The notes below the pieces were generated by a model. The model searched no databases. It saw only the letters and a list, made by a program, of their open reading frames with translations, and was not told where the DNA came from. A DNA stretch of 64,000 nt. Source: Labedaea rhizosphaerae. Lineage in GTDB: Bacteria > Actinomycetota > Actinomycetes > Mycobacteriales > Pseudonocardiaceae. The stretch is taken from the NCBI RefSeq assembly GCF_004362825.1, contig NZ_SNXZ01000003.1, forward strand, positions 36,690 to 100,689, given 5' to 3'. Within the stretch, counting starts at the first letter, position 1. Each line of letters starts with the position of its first letter. A program made the position numbers and the translations under genes. Of the stretch, positions 33,596 through 41,731 are shown one piece after another.

Positions 33596-34201
33596 GTGAC
33601 GAGCCAGGTCAAGACCCACCGGACGCAGGCCGAACGCAGCGAGCGGACGAGGGAGCTGCTGCTGGACGCCACCATCGACTGCCTGGTCGACCTCGGGTAC
33701 TCGGGTGCGTCCGTGCACGAGATCTGCCGCCGGGCCGGGGTGTCGCGGGGCGCGCAACAGCACCACTTCGCCACCAAGGCCGAGCTGATGACCAGCGCGC
33801 TGCGCCACCTGTTCGGCAAGCTCAACGAGGAGATCGCCGAGGTCGACCTGCCCGCGGGCAAGAACGCCACCGACAAGATCACCACCGGCATCGACGTGTT
33901 GTGGGACAAGTACTCCGGCACCTTGTCCACGGCCGCGATGGAGCTGTGGGTGGCCGCGCGCACCGACGCCGAACTGCGCGAGGCGTTGCTGCCGGTCGAC
34001 CGCGAACTCGGGCACGCCACGCTGGAGCGCTACCGCGCGACCGGCGACATGGCGGACACGCTGGTGCTGCTGACCGTCAACCTCACGCGCGGCCTCGCGC
34101 TCGACGCGATGCTCGGCGGCGACCCGGCGCGCCGGGAGAAGCTGCTCGCCGAGTGGAAGCGGATCGCGGTCCAGGTGTTCGGCTCGCGCTCAGCGAACTG
34201 A
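33596..34201 (+). CDS. TetR-family transcriptional regulator
   Basis: Protein of 201 residues. The DNA-binding domain is RTRELLLDATIDCLVDLGYSGASVHEICRRAGVSRGAQQHHFATKAELM in pieces. The C-terminal ligand domain ends in a short helix, WKRIAVQVFGS. The GTG at 33596 is preferred since GAGGAGG lies upstream; an ATG at 33551 would add 15 residues. It is divergent from the long-chain-type acyl-CoA dehydrogenase, a common arrangement for regulators that sense acyl-CoA. I found no clear palindrome in the 97-base gap. Confidence 0.9.
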   Translation: MTSQVKTHRTQAERSERTRELLLDATIDCLVDLGYSGASVHEICRRAGVSRGAQQHHFATKAELMTSALRHLFGKLNEEIAEVDLPAGKNATDKITTGIDVLWDKYSGTLSTAAMELWVAARTDAELREALLPVDRELGHATLERYRATGDMADTLVLLTVNLTRGLALDAMLGGDPARREKLLAEWKRIAVQVFGSRSAN

Positions 34202-34210
34202 GCGCGAGCC
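34181..34210 (+). terminator. terminator hairpin containing the tetR stop codon
   Basis: GGCTCGCGCTCAG and CTGAGCGCGAGCC form a perfect 13-base-pair stem with a CGAA loop, followed by TTCACTCACT. The TGA stop of the TetR gene (34199-34201) is inside the right arm, so the terminator is built from the last codons of the gene. Confidence 0.65.
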
Positions 34211-34226
34211 TTCACTCACTCGCGCA

Positions 34227-34261
34227 GTTGCCCGGCCCGGCCCTCGCACGGGCCGCGCAAC
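34227..34261 (+). terminator. second hairpin downstream of tetR
   Basis: GTTGC-C-CGGCCC pairs with GGGCCG-C-GCAAC across an 11-base loop, with one C-C mismatch. It follows the terminator at 34181-34210 by 16 bases. A tandem terminator is likely. No T-run follows. Confidence 0.4.
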
Positions 34262-34362
34262 GCAACTGAGAAGAGGGGCGCGGGCGCGGATCGTGACGTT
34301 CGCTTTGGCAACTTCTCGTCGTTTCGATCCAGCACGGCGTCGAGTTGGGCAGGATTGTGGCC

Positions 34363-35037
34363 ATGACCACGCCAAACCCCGTGGAGCACCGCAGGCCGCG
34401 TCTGCTCGTCCTGGTCGTGTTGGCGTGGGTGGCGGCCGCCGCGCTGGCCGTGGGCGGGAGCTTCGCACCGCTGTTCATCGAGTCCGAGCGACCCTCTTCC
34501 TCGTCTTCGCAGGACGACGGCTCGTCGTTCGAGCTCACCGCGTGGGACCACACGAGCACCAACCACGGCAAGGAAGTGGATCAGGAGGGCGTGGGGACGG
34601 CGTTCGGGCTGCCGATCACGGTGGCGGCCGCGGTGTTGTTCGCGGGTGCCCTGATCGGCATCGGCGCGTTGCTGACCGGGTCGGACCCGGGCCTGCGCTG
34701 GTCGAGCGGCGTGGCCGGGGCGGGGTCCGCGGTCCTGCTCGGCTCGGTCGGGACCGTCGCCATGCAGGCGAAGGCGTTGAGCGACGAGTTCGCGCACGTC
34801 ACCACGACGGTGGGGCGCTCGGACTACTACGACGTCCAAGCGGGCATCGGCAATGGTCTGTGGATGATGCTGTTCGGCGCGGTCCTGGGCGTTGTCGCGG
34901 TGGCCGTCGGGTTGATCGCCAGGAACCGGCTCGGGCCGGACTGGCTGCGCCCGGCCGAACCGGAACAGATCGAGGACGACGCCCCCGCCACGCCGTCGTT
35001 CGGCGTGCCGGTGATCCGCCCGATCGGCTACGACTAG
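34363..35037 (+). CDS. four-helix membrane protein of unknown function
   Basis: Protein of 224 residues with hydrophobic segments at about 14-38, 85-105, 115-135 and 163-188. The loop after the first helix is rich in Ser/Asp/Glu (SERPSSSSSQDDGSS). The C-terminal tail is acidic and ends in VPVIRPIGYD. No domain is recognised. ATG 34363 is used because AGGA lies about ten bases upstream; a TTG at 34345 would add six residues. It stands alone between the TetR terminators and gabD2, and ends 60 bases before the gabD2 start. Confidence 0.75.
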   Translation: MTTPNPVEHRRPRLLVLVVLAWVAAAALAVGGSFAPLFIESERPSSSSSQDDGSSFELTAWDHTSTNHGKEVDQEGVGTAFGLPITVAAAVLFAGALIGIGALLTGSDPGLRWSSGVAGAGSAVLLGSVGTVAMQAKALSDEFAHVTTTVGRSDYYDVQAGIGNGLWMMLFGAVLGVVAVAVGLIARNRLGPDWLRPAEPEQIEDDAPATPSFGVPVIRPIGYD

Positions 35038-35060
35038 TTGCTACCAACCAGTAACTTTGG

Positions 35061-35101
35061 TCATGCTGGAGGCAACGCGAGCGAAGGAGCTTCCAGCATG
35101 A
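35061..35101 (+). promoter_or_regulatory. start-codon hairpin of gabD2
   Basis: TCATGCTGGAGGC (35061-35073) pairs with GCTTCCAGCATGA (35089-35101) over 13 positions, with one G-U pair. The 15-base loop contains GAAGGA, the ribosome site. The ATG start (35098-35100) lies inside the right arm, so the hairpin would hide the start codon. It could act as a translational switch or, as DNA, as an operator. Confidence 0.55.
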
Positions 35102-36660
35102 CCACTCTCGGTGCGGTTTCCGGTGCGCCCACCACGGAGCGCGCCGCCCAGCTCGCGGCCCGGGCGGTCGCCGGCCACGGCGATCCGGTGGAGCTGCTCG
35201 CGCCGTTCACCCAGCAGCCGCTGACCGCCCTCCCCCAAATCGGGGATGCCGACGTGCGGGCCGCCTTCGAGCGCGCACGCAAGGCGCAGGCGGCGTGGGC
35301 GCAGCGACCGGCCGCCGAGCGGCAGCGGATCATCCTGCGCCTGCACGGCCTCGTGCTCGCCGAGCAGGCGGAAGGCCTCGACCTCATCCAGGTCGAGACG
35401 GGCAAGTCGCGGCTGGACGCCTTCGACGAGATCGCTTCGACCGCCGTCACCGCCGCGTACTACGGCAAGCGGTCGGCGAAGCTGCTCGCGCCGCGGCGCC
35501 GCTCCGGGATCATGCCGCTGCTCACCCGGGCCACCGAGCTGCGCCACCCGAAGGGCGTCGTGGCGATCATCTCGCCGTGGAACTACCCGCTCGCCCTGAC
35601 CGCGATGGACGTGCTGCCCGCGCTCGCCGCCGGGAACGCGGTGGTGCAGAAGCCGGACAACCAGACCGCGCTGACCGCGTTGTGGCTGACCGAACTGGCC
35701 GAGAAGGCCGGGCTGCCCGCGGACCTGTGGCAGATCGTGCTCGGCCGCGGGTCGGAGATCGGGACCGCGTTGCTGGAGGAGTCGGACTACCTGGCGTTCA
35801 CCGGGTCCACGGCGACCGGGAAGACGCTGGCCAGCCAGGTCGCGGGGCGGCTGACCGGCTACTCGATGGAGCTCGGCGGCAAGAACCCGATGGTGGTGCT
35901 CCCGGACGCGCCGATCGAGAAGACCGCGGCCGGGGCGGTGGCCGCGTGCTTCTCCTCGGCCGGGCAGCTGTGCGTGTCGGTCGAGCGGATCTACGTGCAC
36001 GAGAGCATCCGGGACGCGTTCACGTCCGCCTTTGTTTCCAAGGTTTCCGCGCTGCGCCTGGGCTCCACTTTGGACTACGGGTTCGACATGGGCTCGCTGA
36101 CGTCGGCGAGCCAGCTCGCGACGGTGTCCGCGCACGTCGAGGACGCGCGGTCGAAGGGCGCCACGGTGCTGGCCGGCGGGAAGCCGCGACCCGAGGTCGG
36201 CTCGCTGTTCTACGAGCCGACGGTGCTGACCGACGTCACCGAGGACATGACGTTGTTCCGCTCGGAGACGTTCGGCCCGGTGGTGTCGATCTACGGATAT
36301 TCCGATGTGGACGATGCCGTGGCCCGGGCCAACGACACGTCGTACGGGCTGAACGCCAGCGTGTGGACGCGGGACCGGCGGGCCGGAGAGGCCGTGGCCG
36401 CCCGGATCCACGCCGGGACCGTCAACGTCAACGAGGGCTACGCGGCGACCCTCGGGTCGGTGGACACGACCATGGGCGGGATGGGCGAGTCCGGCGTCGG
36501 GCGGCGCAACGGGGCCGAGGGGTTGTTGAAGTACACCGAGCCCCAAAGCATCGCCGTGCAGCGCGGCCTCCCGTTGCGTCCGGTGCGTGGCGTGCCCGCC
36601 GGGCTGTGGACCCGCGCGATGAGCGTGAGCCTTCGCGTCCTCAAGGCGGTTCGCCGTTGA
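35098..36660 (+). CDS. gabD2: succinate-semialdehyde dehydrogenase (aldehyde dehydrogenase family)
   Basis: NAD(P)-dependent aldehyde dehydrogenase of 520 residues, close in length to M. tuberculosis GabD2. Landmarks are VVAIISPWNYPLALT, NAVVQKPDNQTALTAL, the cofactor loop FTGSTATGKTLASQV, the general base E258 in MELGGKNPMVV and the catalytic C292 in SSAGQLCVS. A C-terminal extension rich in Arg ends in LKAVRR. It oxidises succinate semialdehyde to succinate, feeding the TCA cycle. The start is at ATG 35098, with GAAGGAG upstream, and lies within a stem-loop. Confidence 0.92.
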   Translation: MTTLGAVSGAPTTERAAQLAARAVAGHGDPVELLAPFTQQPLTALPQIGDADVRAAFERARKAQAAWAQRPAAERQRIILRLHGLVLAEQAEGLDLIQVETGKSRLDAFDEIASTAVTAAYYGKRSAKLLAPRRRSGIMPLLTRATELRHPKGVVAIISPWNYPLALTAMDVLPALAAGNAVVQKPDNQTALTALWLTELAEKAGLPADLWQIVLGRGSEIGTALLEESDYLAFTGSTATGKTLASQVAGRLTGYSMELGGKNPMVVLPDAPIEKTAAGAVAACFSSAGQLCVSVERIYVHESIRDAFTSAFVSKVSALRLGSTLDYGFDMGSLTSASQLATVSAHVEDARSKGATVLAGGKPRPEVGSLFYEPTVLTDVTEDMTLFRSETFGPVVSIYGYSDVDDAVARANDTSYGLNASVWTRDRRAGEAVAARIHAGTVNVNEGYAATLGSVDTTMGGMGESGVGRRNGAEGLLKYTEPQSIAVQRGLPLRPVRGVPAGLWTRAMSVSLRVLKAVRR

Positions 36661-36661
36661 G

Positions 36662-39646
36662 CTACAACAGATCCCGGTCGTAGGCGATCGCGACGGCTTC
36701 GGCTCGGCGGGTCGCGCCCAGCTTCGCCATCACGCGCGAGAGGTGCACGCTCACCGTCTTCTCGCTGATGAACAGCTCCTCGCCGACCTCACGGTTCGTC
36801 CGCCCCGACGCGACCAGCGTCAGCACCGACTTTTCCCGCGGGGTCAACGGATCCACCGTGTCCCGGGCGGCGAGCATGCCGTCCAGCGGGATGCGTGCCC
36901 GCCTTGCCAAGGCCCGCAACGCATCCGACAGCGGCTTCGCGCCGAGCTTGCCGGCCACCTCGTCCGCCTTGTGCAGCTCCTCGGCGGCCTCGTCGCGACG
37001 GTCCGCGCCCAGCAAAGCCTCGGCCCGTCGGCGTCGGCACACGGCCTGCTCGTACACGGCCCCGTAACCGAAGGCCTCGACGGCCGCCTGCCACAAGGCG
37101 GGATCGTTCTCGCCACGCAACCGGCTCAGCTCGGCGTCCACCCGCGCCAGCCACGCCTTGCCCTCCGGGCCGAGGGTGCCGCTGCGCGGGATGCCGCGCT
37201 CGGCCACCTCGTGGGCGTGGGTCGCCAGCTTCTCGCCCTCGGCCACGGCGGCCGCGACCGCTTCCGGGTCCTTGCGGTTGGCCGGCCGGTGGGCGAGGTC
37301 GGCGTGGGCGGCGACGCCGAACGCCGCCAGCTTGATGCCGGCCATGCGCCACTGACCACCAGCCCGCTGCGCCCAGCCCAGCGCCTCGCTCACCCAGCGC
37401 GCCGCCTCCTCCGGACGACCGCGCCAGCAGGCCAGTTCGGCGGCCACCGCACCGGTGTACAGGGCGATCTGCAGGTCCAGGTGCCAGTCCGAGCGCAGCT
37501 CCTTCACCAGGCGCTCGGCCTCGGCGAACCGGCCCCGGCCGATCGTGACCAGGGCACCACCGACCGCGAGGCGCGCGGCGAACGAACCCGACACCCGACG
37601 GCGCGCCGGGTCGGCGGCCAGCTCGCTGCCGTCCCAGTCACCGCTGTAGTAACGGGCGATGACCTGCAGGAACCAGAGCTCGAAGCCGTAGTCCGACCAG
37701 AGCATGCCGGTGCTCTCGGCGCGCGTGACGCCCGCGTCCAAGGTGTGCAGCGCGTCGTCGAACATGCCGGCTTCGTAGGAGGCGACCGCGAGGGAGAAAC
37801 GCGCCCGCAGCTCCACGGTGATCGCCTCGACCTCGACGGCGCGTTGCATGGCCTGGGTCAGCAGCTCTTTCGAGTGCGACAGGTGCCCGACGCCCTCCTC
37901 CAGCAACGCGAGCGTGGTCAGCGCGTCCGCCTCCGCGCCACCGGCACCCACGGCCCGCGCGGCCTCGACGGCCTGGGCCGCGTGCTCGCGGGCCTCGTCG
38001 GGCCGGTCGTCGATGCGCAGGCCACGCGCGTAGATGGCCTGCACCCACGCACGCGTGATGCTCGGCGGACGGTGCTCGACCAGCCGCCACGCCCGGTGCA
38101 GGACTTCGATCCCTTCGGCTTCCTTGCCGTCGACCAGGAACAACGCTTGTGCGAGCCGCCGCATCGCCTTCGCGGCGAGCTCGGGGTCGTCACGCTCGCT
38201 CGCCAAGTCCACCGCGGACCGGGCGTAGGCCATCGCGCGCTCCGGCTCCCCGGACGTGCCGGCCGCCCAGGACGCCCTGGTCAGCAGATCCAGCTCGGTG
38301 ACGTCCGCAGGGCGCTGGGATTCGTCGACGGCGTCCCACAGCTTGAGCGCCGACTCCAGGTTGGTCAGCGTGACCGCGGGCGCGTTGGACCGGTCGGCGT
38401 CCTCGGCGGCCCGGATGTACGCGGCCAGCGCGGTGGGCAGGTCGTGGCTTTCCAGGCTGTGGTGCGCGAGCGCGGCCGCTCGTCCTCGTCCCAGCTCCGC
38501 GTCGGCGAGGACCCGCGCGTACCCCGCGTGCAGCCGGACCCGTTCGCCGGGCAGCAGGTCGTTGTAGACGGCCTCGGTGAGCAGGGCGTGCCGGAAGGTG
38601 TACGTCTCCCCCTCGCTGACCAGCACGTGGTGCTGCACGGCCTCGCGCAGGGCCTGCTCCAACTGCTCTTCGGGCAGCTCGGCGACGGCGGCGAGCACGG
38701 TGTGGCGCACGCGCCGGCCCGCCACCGAGGCGACGCGCACGACCCGCTGGGTCGGCTCGGACAGCCGCTCCGTGCGGGCGAACAGCACGTCGACCAGCGT
38801 CGCCGGCATGCCCTCCTCGCAGTCGTCGTAGGCGGCGAGGAGTTCCTCGGCGAAGAAGGCGTTGCCCTCCGAGCGCTCCGCGACCTCCCGGATGACCTCC
38901 TCGCTCACCCGCTCCTCGGCGAGCTTGGCCACGAAGTCGCGCGCGTCGGCCGAGGCGAACGGCGCGAGGTCCATCCGCTCGACGACGGGCAGGCGCAACA
39001 GCTCGGCGAGCAGGGGCCGGAAGGGATGCCTGCGGTGCAGGTCGTCGGTGCGGTAGGTGGCCACGACCAGCAGCCGCCGGCCTCGCAGCCGGGTGAGCAG
39101 GAACGAGACCATCGAGCGCGTCGCGCCGTCGGCCCAGTGGAGGTCTTCGAGGACGAGCAGCAGGCCGTGCCGTTCGGCGAGCTCGACCAGCAGCCGGTAG
39201 ACGGCCTCGAACAGCCGCAACTGGCCCACGTCCTGCTCGCGGCGGCGCGTGCCCGCGGCCGACGGCGGTGCGGGCACGAACCGGTCGGGCTCGATCTCGG
39301 GCACGGATTCGGAGCCGGGCAGCAGCCCGGCGAGCGCGGGATCGGCGAGCAGGTCGGCGTCCTCGCCTTCGCGCAGGCCGCCGAGGGCCTCCGCAATGGC
39401 CAGGTAGGGCAGACCGTTCTCGCCGACGTCGAGGCAGCGACCGGTGAGCACCAGCATGCCCGCGTCGGCGGCCAGGGTGGTGGTTTCCTCGGTGATCCGG
39501 GTCTTGCCCACCCCGGCGTCACCGGCGACCAGCAGTGCGGCGGCCGACCCGGTCATCGCCGCGCGCACGGCAGCACGCACGCGCTCCATCTCCGGCTCGC
39601 GCGCCACCAGCGAGATCCCGGACCCCAGTCTCGGCATGTCCAGCAT
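36662..39646 (-). CDS. large ATP-dependent LuxR-family regulator (LAL type)
   Basis: Regulator of 994 residues. The N-terminal AAA/STAND ATPase has Walker A AGDAGVGKT (about 41-49) and Walker B LLVLEDLHWAD (about 164-173). The middle holds helical repeats, probably tetratricopeptide-like, in which AEAERLV, ARWVSEAL and AEELHKA-type units recur. The C-terminal LuxR helix-turn-helix is PLTPREKSVLTLVASGRTNREVGEELFISEKTVSVHLSRVMAKL in pieces (about 930-985). LAL proteins often activate catabolic or antibiotic clusters. The target here is not obvious. It converges on gabD2 with one base between stops. Confidence 0.93.
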   Translation of the reverse strand: MLDMPRLGSGISLVAREPEMERVRAAVRAAMTGSAAALLVAGDAGVGKTRITEETTTLAADAGMLVLTGRCLDVGENGLPYLAIAEALGGLREGEDADLLADPALAGLLPGSESVPEIEPDRFVPAPPSAAGTRRREQDVGQLRLFEAVYRLLVELAERHGLLLVLEDLHWADGATRSMVSFLLTRLRGRRLLVVATYRTDDLHRRHPFRPLLAELLRLPVVERMDLAPFASADARDFVAKLAEERVSEEVIREVAERSEGNAFFAEELLAAYDDCEEGMPATLVDVLFARTERLSEPTQRVVRVASVAGRRVRHTVLAAVAELPEEQLEQALREAVQHHVLVSEGETYTFRHALLTEAVYNDLLPGERVRLHAGYARVLADAELGRGRAAALAHHSLESHDLPTALAAYIRAAEDADRSNAPAVTLTNLESALKLWDAVDESQRPADVTELDLLTRASWAAGTSGEPERAMAYARSAVDLASERDDPELAAKAMRRLAQALFLVDGKEAEGIEVLHRAWRLVEHRPPSITRAWVQAIYARGLRIDDRPDEAREHAAQAVEAARAVGAGGAEADALTTLALLEEGVGHLSHSKELLTQAMQRAVEVEAITVELRARFSLAVASYEAGMFDDALHTLDAGVTRAESTGMLWSDYGFELWFLQVIARYYSGDWDGSELAADPARRRVSGSFAARLAVGGALVTIGRGRFAEAERLVKELRSDWHLDLQIALYTGAVAAELACWRGRPEEAARWVSEALGWAQRAGGQWRMAGIKLAAFGVAAHADLAHRPANRKDPEAVAAAVAEGEKLATHAHEVAERGIPRSGTLGPEGKAWLARVDAELSRLRGENDPALWQAAVEAFGYGAVYEQAVCRRRRAEALLGADRRDEAAEELHKADEVAGKLGAKPLSDALRALARRARIPLDGMLAARDTVDPLTPREKSVLTLVASGRTNREVGEELFISEKTVSVHLSRVMAKLGATRRAEAVAIAYDRDLL

Positions 39647-39776
39647 GCTCGCACACCCCTACGACACTCCGACGCGGTCCGAGGCCGACGATCGGGCTGA
39701 GGGGGTGGTGCCGGCATCGGGTGAACACCCACGCCGGCGGTCTCCTGCCCCTTACCTACGGGCGGGAAACCAGTTG

Positions 39777-39808
39777 GAGGACGTCGCGGACGGTGTCACG
39801 ACGTCCTC
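39777..39808 (-). terminator. terminator after the XRE-DUF397 genes
   Basis: GAGGACGTCG (39777-39786) and CGACGTCCTC (39799-39808) form a perfect ten-base-pair stem with a 12-base loop, 20 bases past the DUF397 stop on the minus strand. A short pyrimidine run (TTTCCC) follows in that direction. Confidence 0.5.
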
Positions 39809-39828
39809 TCACCTGGAAAGTGGTCGGG

Positions 39829-40029
39829 TCAGCCTGCGTCCCCTGCCTTGACGGCGGACAGGAACGCGAGCCAGCCGCTGCCATCGAAGGCAAGATGACC
39901 CGCGGCCGCGTTCTTGGAATCCCGAACCGCTGTTCCGCTCCTGACGATGGCGAGTTCCACGCAGTCGTTGCCCGCGCCGCTGTGACTGCTCTTTCGCCAT
40001 TTCGCCCCTGTCAGGTCAGAAACGGTCAC
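39829..40029 (-). CDS. DUF397 domain protein
   Basis: Protein of 66 residues. GAKWRKSSHSGAGNDCVELAIV and VRDSKNAAAGHLAFDGSGWLAFLSAVKAG are the full DUF397 domain. In actinomycetes such proteins are encoded next to XRE regulators like the gene just upstream and are thought to act together in development or as an antitoxin-like pair. GTG start at 40029, 16 bases after the XRE stop. Confidence 0.92.
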   Translation of the reverse strand: MTVSDLTGAKWRKSSHSGAGNDCVELAIVRSGTAVRDSKNAAAGHLAFDGSGWLAFLSAVKAGDAG

Positions 40030-40045
40030 GCTGTACTCCTCTCAT

Positions 40046-40897
40046 TCACACAGGCAACCGGTCAGCCGCCCGTTTGATCATCGCGACCGTGTCGTCCGGT
40101 TTGAGAGCGGTCGCTCGCAAATGATCGAACATCACGGTATACCGCCGAACGTCCGATGGCTGCTCCAAATAGACGCCGGATGTTGTGTACTCGACATAGA
40201 CGACGTCCGGATCGGCCTGTTCCGGGAATCCCAGAATGAGGAATGAGCCCTCCATACCTGCGTGTTCGCCTGCGGTGAAAGGCACGACCTGCAACGTGAC
40301 GTTGGGCAGTGCGGCGAGGTCCACCAGATGGGAGAGCTGCTCGCGCATCACCGACGGGCCGCCGACCGTCCTGTTGAGCACGGCCTCGTCGATGACCGCC
40401 CAGTACTCGGGCGGGTTGTGGTCGGTCAGCAGGCGCTGACGCTCCAGCCGGGCCTTGACCCGGCGGTCCACTTCGGATTCCTGGACGTCCGGCCTGATGG
40501 CGCGGTGCACGGCGCGGGTGTAGCGCTCGGTCTGCAGCAGGCCGGGTACCAGCAGCGCCTGGTGGGTGTGCAGGGAGGTGGCGTCCTGTTCGAGCCCGAC
40601 GAATGACCCGGTGAACACCTCGTTGTAGGCGTGCCACCACCCTTTTTGGCGCGCTTCTCGTGCAAGTTGCACAAGTGCCTCACGTTTGTCCTCGGGCACG
40701 CCGTAGAGCTCGAGCAGATCCCGGGCGTCACGAGGAGTGACGCCCACGTTCCCCGTTTCGATGCGGCTGATCTTCGACGCGGAGCATTCCAGCTTCTCCG
40801 CGACCTCGTCGATGGTCAGGTTCGCCTCGTCCCGAAGCCTGCGCAATTCACCGGCCAACCTGCGCCTTCGGACGGTGGGACTCGGTCCTCGGACCAT
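40046..40897 (-). CDS. XRE-family regulator with DUF5753-type C-terminal domain
   Basis: Protein of 283 residues. The helix-turn-helix lies at about residues 15-67 (LRRLRDEANLTIDEVAEKLECSASKISRIETG). The C-terminal domain with EQDATSLHTHQALLVPGLLQTERYTRAV, YWAVIDEAVLNRTVGG and LPNVTLQVVPFTAGEH is DUF5753 and probably senses a small ligand or protein partner. The DUF397 gene follows. An 11-base palindrome upstream recurs inside this gene and may be its own binding site. Confidence 0.93.
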   Translation of the reverse strand: MVRGPSPTVRRRRLAGELRRLRDEANLTIDEVAEKLECSASKISRIETGNVGVTPRDARDLLELYGVPEDKREALVQLAREARQKGWWHAYNEVFTGSFVGLEQDATSLHTHQALLVPGLLQTERYTRAVHRAIRPDVQESEVDRRVKARLERQRLLTDHNPPEYWAVIDEAVLNRTVGGPSVMREQLSHLVDLAALPNVTLQVVPFTAGEHAGMEGSFLILGFPEQADPDVVYVEYTTSGVYLEQPSDVRRYTVMFDHLRATALKPDDTVAMIKRAADRLPV

Positions 40898-40948
40898 AGG
40901 GCGTTCACCTCCGTGTTCCCCGGCACAGTGTGTGACCGGCCGGGCGAC

Positions 40949-40988
40949 ACACCAAGTGGTGTCATCCGATCGTGTACTGCAACTTGCA
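40949..40988. promoter_or_regulatory. two palindromes upstream of the XRE gene
   Basis: ACACCA-AG-TGGTGT at 40949-40962 and TGCAA-C-TTGCA at 40978-40988 are perfect inverted repeats in the divergent region between the XRE gene (start 40897) and the plus-strand gene at 41092. The second one recurs in reverse complement at 40661-40671 inside the XRE gene. Both may be operators for the XRE protein. Confidence 0.45.
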
Positions 40989-41056
40989 AAATGCGTATCC
41001 CGCGACGCACTCTGCTAGTTGTTGAACGTGGACGAGGCGGTCAGGGGCCAGTGGAC

Positions 41057-41095
41057 ATGCGCAGAAGGAGTTTCTCGATGGGCGGTATCCGATGA
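41057..41095 (+). CDS. possible 12-codon leader ORF
   Basis: ATG at 41057 or an internal ATG at 41078 reads MRRRSFSMGGIR and stops at 41093-41095, overlapping the start of the next gene (ATGA). The strongest ribosome site in the region, GAAGGAG, serves the internal ATG. Translation of this leader could supply ribosomes to the downstream gene by coupling. Confidence 0.35.
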   Translation: MRRRSFSMGGIR

Positions 41096-41406
41096 GCAAC
41101 TCCATCTTCGGTCACATGGAGGCCTCGCTGGAGTCCTATTTGAACGAACTCGCCACCGAATCGGCGAGCGGCGACGATCGTGCGGTGGCTGACTTGGGGC
41201 GATATGAGCTACCCAGAGTGATCGCGGCCCTGCGGGCGCTCCTGGACGACCACCGGCCGGATGAACAGGGCCGGTGCCAAGGCTGCCGCACCAGGCTTTT
41301 CGGTAGGCCACCCGCCCCCTGCCGGGTGTACCTGACCGCCCATTTGTGTTTGCTGGTCACCGAGGAAGAAGGCGCCCGCTCCCACCAGCTGGGCGCTCCT
41401 GGCTGA
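41092..41406 (+). CDS. hypothetical protein beside the XRE-DUF397 module
   Basis: Protein of 104 residues, divergent from the XRE gene. The N-terminal half is acidic and helical (EASLESYLNELATESASG). The centre contains DEQGRCQGCRTRLFGRPPAPCRVY, with three or four cysteines that could bind zinc, followed by a hydrophobic helix, LTAHLCLLV. Its own ribosome site is weak, and it probably depends on the short leader ORF upstream. No function can be given; neighbours suggest a link with the XRE-DUF397 regulators. Confidence 0.7.
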   Translation: MSNSIFGHMEASLESYLNELATESASGDDRAVADLGRYELPRVIAALRALLDDHRPDEQGRCQGCRTRLFGRPPAPCRVYLTAHLCLLVTEEEGARSHQLGAPG

Positions 41407-41505
41407 CCGAACCCCTGAGCCAAGCGCGGCCTGCACGCCGCGCTTCGGTGCCGCCCGTCGGGACAGTCCTCCCCGGACAACCCCTCTGCCCCCACGGCGC
41501 GGCTC

Positions 41506-41554
41506 ACCGGCGAGAACCGGGACCGCCCCCCGACGGGTTCCGGTTCTCGCCGGT
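41506..41554 (+). terminator. intrinsic terminator, 15-bp stem
   Basis: ACCGGCGAGAACCGG (41506-41520) and CCGGTTCTCGCCGGT (41540-41554) pair perfectly around a 19-base loop, followed by TTGTCTTTGG. It ends transcription from the plus-strand gene at 41092, about 100 bases past its stop. Confidence 0.7.
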
Positions 41555-41596
41555 TTGTCTTTGGTGCCCGTTTCGCTGCCCGTCCGAGGTCCCCAG

Positions 41597-41623
41597 TTAT
41601 CCACAGGCGACCAGTTGTCCACA
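41597..41623 (+). promoter_or_regulatory. pair of DnaA-box-like sequences
   Basis: TTATCCACA (41597-41605) matches the classical DnaA box exactly. TTGTCCACA (41615-41623) matches the form favoured in GC-rich actinobacteria. Both point the same way, are spaced 18 bases start to start, and are embedded in a longer repeat AGTTRTCCACAG. They lie in a spacer of 325 bases with no dnaA or dnaN gene nearby. Confidence 0.5.
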
Positions 41624-41731
41624 GATGTCGTCGCAGCGCCCGAACCACGCCTGGCCGGCCCATAGCCTGGTCGTAGCCCCGCGAGGCGAGGGTTGCTTGA
41701 CAACTGAAGAGAGATGCCTTCGGGCGCGCCG

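Noticed and set aside
32353..34020. Extended frame of the long-chain-type acyl-CoA dehydrogenase to 34020
   Set aside because: It overlaps the divergent TetR gene; GTG 33498 has a strong ribosome site and the proper N-terminus.
41597..41623. The DnaA boxes as a chromosomal origin
   Set aside because: Only two boxes, and no dnaA, dnaN, rpmH or gidB-type neighbours.
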